Assembly: GCA_002286715.1 (NCBI GenBank)
Contig: NSJX01000091.1
Coordinates: 24,276-49,224 of the forward strand
Length of the DNA stretch: 24,949 nucleotides
Origin: Dentipellis sp. KUC8613
Lineage: Eukaryota > Basidiomycota > Agaricomycetes > Russulales > Hericiaceae
Direction of reading: 5' to 3'
Part shown: piece by piece, positions 21,767 to 24,949 of the stretch
Numbering within the stretch: the first letter of the stretch is position 1
Layout: each line of letters opens with the position of its first letter
Made by a program: the position numbers and the translations under genes
Notes under the pieces: model-generated
The model's input: the letters and a program-made list of their open reading frames with translations, nothing else
Told to the model about the DNA's origin: nothing
Databases searched by the model: none

Positions 21767-22143
21767 TGCCTTCCTTAACTTCTTCTAATGAACACCAATC
21801 ACAAATACCAAGACCGGCCACCGAGTACCCTGACTGAGCACCAAGCACCAATACTGAACACCAAAACCCAAGATCAAGCACCAACATCTGCCACCAACCA
21901 ACATTGACCTTGGTCTCATGAAACTTGTCTCAGACCGATGACTTCCACTGACTGACACATTCCAATGACCAAGACCTCCTCAGACCAAGGACTGAGGTCT
22001 TAGGCTGACAACTTCTCAGACCAATGAGTGCACCAAGTGCAACTGAGTAATGAGTTAGCACCCTCGACCTTCTTGGACAGTGTTGGTTTCCCTTCCTGTT
22101 ATCTGATCAGACTCTTACCACTTATCACATGTTATCCCGAGTA

Positions 22144-22950
22144 TGTAAACCTTTACAACAATGTCAGAAGATTTTTATTTTGATGTGAAAGCTTTAGATT
22201 TGAACTTAATCTCATTTCAATCCATTTACTTGATTCAATCTAATGAAACCTGACTTGGTTTGCTTGACCTCAATATCATCTGGTTTGATCTAAGTTTAGC
22301 TGATTTTATTCAATTTGAACTGAATTGATCTGATTTCTGATTCATCTATGAATCAGTTCTAAATATGGGGTGGCTCTCACAACTCGCGACCTTTCCAAAC
22401 ACAACTTTAGGCAGTCAGTTCCCACGATCTCAGCAACATTCACTTCCTTGTGCTATAATTCATTTTCTATAGGCTTGAATTTTGCTTCTATCATTGTGAA
22501 ATTTTGCAGGCAAATGTACTAGTACTATATCTACTCATAGTAAAAATTTCAGTGCATTTCAATGGCTGTGTTACTTAGAAATTGAAAGTCGCATCATGCA
22601 AACACAACTGGACTTCAGAGAAATGTGGTTTTGATGCCAGCATTGGCCCAAACAGCTATCAAACTTGTTCAAGGAATATGGTTTGTATATGATACATGTT
22701 CTCTAATTTATTCAGGAATTTAGTGATTTTTTTGAAGCATGAAGGAACTGGTTCTCACATTTCACAATCCAAGGACAACTTCGGCTGAAGTTATCCCAGT
22801 TCTTTGAGTACTTGGTCTCTTATCTCTCTTCCCTACTCCTGCTCTTTAGCCATATAAAACAAAGTGAAAGACATTACCAAGACCAGCCGCCTCTGTCACA
22901 ATCCCCGAGAGATAGGGAGATGTCAAGATATTTCCAGGAGCCACCTACTC
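22144..22950. other. AT-rich intergenic region, no gene seen
   Basis: TTGATCTGATTT/TTTGAACTGAATT-like short repeats at about 22180-22340, then non-repetitive AT-rich sequence. No open frame worth reporting. It contains the palindrome at 22337-22356. Confidence 0.5.
22334..22356. repeat. TTTCTGATTCAT palindromic motif, copy 3
   Basis: CTGATTCAT and ATGAATCAG, 9-bp perfect arms around CT. The half TTTCTGATTCATCTATGA recurs at 17049-17066 across the inner edge of the left arm of element 2. Confidence 0.6.
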
Positions 22951-23022
22951 CGGGGTGCATTATGACGTCTTCAGTGTAGCCGGGATTCCCGAGCTACATC
23001 GAGTGCGTCATAGTGTACCCCG
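22951..23022. repeat. 72-nt near-continuous palindrome
   Basis: Outer arms CGGGGTGCATTATGACG (22951-22967) and CGTCATAGTGTACCCCG (23006-23022) pair with two non-Watson-Crick positions. Inside, GTGTAGC pairs GCTACAT and CGGGA pairs TCCCG around a single T. The whole can extrude as one hairpin. It sits directly before the C-rich array. Confidence 0.7.
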
Positions 23023-23039
23023 ATGAATTGGCTCTACCA

Positions 23040-24700
23040 AAAGCCAATACCGTCCTTGTGCGGAGTCTTGCGCCCCACACCACCATCTGCGCACCTCGCG
23101 GGGTCATCTGCGACCCACCCCACCGTCTTCCACCGCGCCGGGCCATCTGTGTGCCCCACCTAGCTGTCTGCACTCACACCGCCGTCTGCGCGCCCTGCCG
23201 TGCCCTCTCGATGCCCCACGCCGCCGTCTTCCGCCCCACGCCACCATTTTCCGCCCTGCCGCGCCGTCTGCGACTCAAGCCGCCATCTGCGCGCCCCACG
23301 CCACCGTCTGCGCGCTCCTCTGGGCCGCACTGCCGTCTTGGGTCCCCGCCACGCTCTCTTCGTGGTCCGCTTCGTGCCCACGCCTCGCCCCTCCGCCTTC
23401 GCGCGCTGTCGCATGGTCTGGCGTGCTGTGTCGGCTGCGTCTCGCGCCCCGGCGACGTCACTGACTCTTCATCGCCACGGACTCGATGCAGCACACACAC
23501 ACGCACATGCACACGTGCACGCACACGCACACAAGCCTGCTCGCCTGCCAAAAGAGACCCAGATGGATGGGAGAGGCGGAATGGCAGGGAATTAAGTAAG
23601 TTTCTTTGACCTTCTTTTTTCTTTTTCTTTTCCATTGTTCCCTCCCCGTCTCGCCCGGGTTCGCCCTCGCCGCCGTCGCTCACCATCTGCCACCACCTCG
23701 TCCATCAATCTTGTGCCCACTCGCCTATGGCGCTCGCTTCTTTCCCCGCTCTCTCGCACGCACCGCCCCGCCGTCTTCGTGCCGCGCCACACGCTCTTAA
23801 CACCCCGCCACGCTGTTACCCGTGGTGCCATGTCGCGCCCAGTCCCACTCTCTGCGCGCCCCGTCTTGCTCTCTGCGCGCAGCGTCGCGCGTTCTCAGCC
23901 ACCCCACCCCGTCGACGTCTTCGCGCCCCACCACGCCCTTCGTGCGCCCAGTCTCGCCCTCTGCGTGCCACACCGCGCATTCTCAGTCGCGCGGTGCCCT
24001 CTGCCTGCTCCACCGCGCTCTCTGCGCCTGGTCTCGCGCCCTGAGGCGCTGTTTGCGAGCCACGCCGCGCCCTCTTTGCGCCTCATCACGCCGTCTCATG
24101 CCCCGCCCCACCATCTGCGTGCCCCGCTCCGCCGTCTCGATCACCCCGCCGTCTCGCTCACCGTATCGCCACGCACCTGCCACGTGCCGCCATCTCAGTC
24201 GCCATCGCGCGCCCTCGCGACGGCGCCTCGCACCCACCGATGCCGCTTTGCCACTCTGCGACGGCGTTGCGGGCCTCTGGCGCCCGACTGACGCACCCTG
24301 CGTCCTAGCAACGGCGCCTCACGCCCTCTGGCGCCCCACCGATGTGGCTCGTGCCCTCGCGACGGCGCCTCGCGCCCCGCCGACGTCACACGCACCGTCG
24401 CCCCGCTAGCGATGATGCGCCACGACCTAGCGATGGGACCTCGCGCTCTCTAGCGCCCCACAGATGCCGCTCCGCACCCTCCTCCCGCCGGCACGCCCCG
24501 CCGCCCCGCCATCTGCGAGCTCCACCCCGCCGATCGCCGTCACGCTCTCTCGCTCCGCCGCCACGCATCATCACTCCGCTGGCACGCGCTCCGTGCGGCC
24601 GTCGCGCGCCTCGCCGCCATCGCGCGTCGTTGCGCCGTTGTCACGCGCCGACGCTTCACACACCCCGCGACCAGTTCACGCCGTCCCTCGTCGTCTCAAT
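23040..24700 (+). repeat. C-rich low-complexity array
   Basis: Irregular 20-30-nt units around CGCCGTCTGCGCGCCCCACG, with strong C excess on the plus strand. It is the same class of sequence as the cores of elements 1 and 2. Open frames on both strands are Arg/Pro/Ala-rich artefacts. The array may be the core of another element whose right end lies outside the window. Confidence 0.75.
23492..23533 (+). repeat. CA/CG-rich microsatellite
   Basis: Alternating purine-pyrimidine run of CACACA, GCACAT, GCACACGTGCACGC units. Such runs can adopt Z-DNA. Confidence 0.7.
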
Positions 24701-24949
24701 CAGTTTCAGATTTTGTATATACGTAAAGTATAGATTCAGAAACATGCACTGAATCTTGGAGATTATTTGCGACTCTTGATCACCAGAAAATACGAAGTCG
24801 CGCCATCATTAATAAGCTCTGCTCGAGAAACCAGGAGTCTTCGTGGCTCTGCGCGCCAGCTCTCTTCGTGTTTCTGCCCCGCCCCATTCCTGTCATCCGC
24901 CGCCCTCGTTCGAGGCCTCGCCACCCTCGCTCGCGTTGTCGCCACCCCG
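24701..24949. other. Window end, no gene seen
   Basis: A short AT-rich interruption (about 24701-24830) followed by renewed CGCC/CTCG-rich sequence to the window end. Confidence 0.4.

Larger units (their letters stand above)
20705..22143. mobile_element. Element 3: foldback element with arms of about 400 bp
   Basis: Two long imperfect inverted arms, about 20705-21098 and 21715-22143, flank a core of about 0.6 kb. Anchors are AACATGTGAT at 20715-20724 with its complement at 22124-22133, a perfect 24-bp match between 21025-21048 and 21743-21766, and TCGCGG(A/G)AAATTCC near the inner ends. The arms are full of GGTCTGAGG, TTGGTGTTGGTAT and GGTGCTTGGTC repeats. The core shows no credible coding sequence. 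Ends are uncertain by tens of bases and no target duplication was found. Long, repeat-filled arms resemble foldback or MULE-like non-autonomous elements. Confidence 0.65.

Noticed and set aside
20705..22143. Target-site duplication for element 3
   Set aside because: Ends fade gradually and I could not find a matching direct repeat at any consistent border.
23013..24752. Open frames up to 218 aa on both strands
   Set aside because: Same low-complexity cause; no family motif seen in any of them.

Overview
This window looks like nuclear DNA of a filamentous basidiomycete, most likely an agaricomycete. The protein-coding genes are split by many short introns (mostly 44-69 nt). Every reconstructed gene closes in frame after splicing at GT-AG sites, or GC-AG at two proposed sites. 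The genes are packed back to back with divergent promoters, and gene-poor stretches are filled with inverted-repeat elements and GC-rich low-complexity arrays. I cannot name the species.

Layout. (1) 1-3538: the 3' part of an unrecognised gene is split by a 3.2-kb inverted-repeat element (188-3394). The element is flanked by a 3-bp GAT duplication and has a G-rich and a C-rich core. (2) 3539-4391: no gene seen. (3) 4392-16627: a conserved gene block on both strands. It holds NUF2 (kinetochore, minus) and a BLM/Sgs1-type RecQ helicase (plus), which diverge from a promoter with two ACGCGT boxes. Next come a class III extradiol dioxygenase of the DODA/LigB type (minus) and a DDX41-type DEAD-box RNA helicase (minus). 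The DDX41 gene diverges from galactose-1-phosphate uridylyltransferase (plus) across only 107 bp. (4) 17019-20513: a second 3.5-kb element with 45-bp terminal inverted repeats, again flanked by GAT. It has a C-rich then G-rich core, a run of small hairpins and a degenerate tRNA-like sequence. (5) About 20705-22143: a foldback element with inverted arms of roughly 400 bp. (6) 22156-24949: AT-rich sequence, a 72-nt palindrome, then a C-rich array reaching the window end.

Functions. NUF2 and RecQ both act in chromosome maintenance, and the shared promoter suggests G1/S control. DDX41 is an RNA-processing helicase. GALT is the Leloir-pathway transferase. The dioxygenase is metabolic with unknown substrate. 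These genes do not form a pathway; they are an ordinary housekeeping neighbourhood.

The most unusual content is the mobile DNA. Elements 1 and 2 share a 3-bp GAT target duplication, ends fitting RCAWSTG, subterminal short repeats and strand-asymmetric GC-rich cores, yet carry no recognisable transposase. Removing element 1 with one GAT copy restores an uninterrupted reading frame across the insertion, which is the best internal evidence for its borders. Exon borders were deduced by eye from splice sites, phase and family similarity; no search was run.
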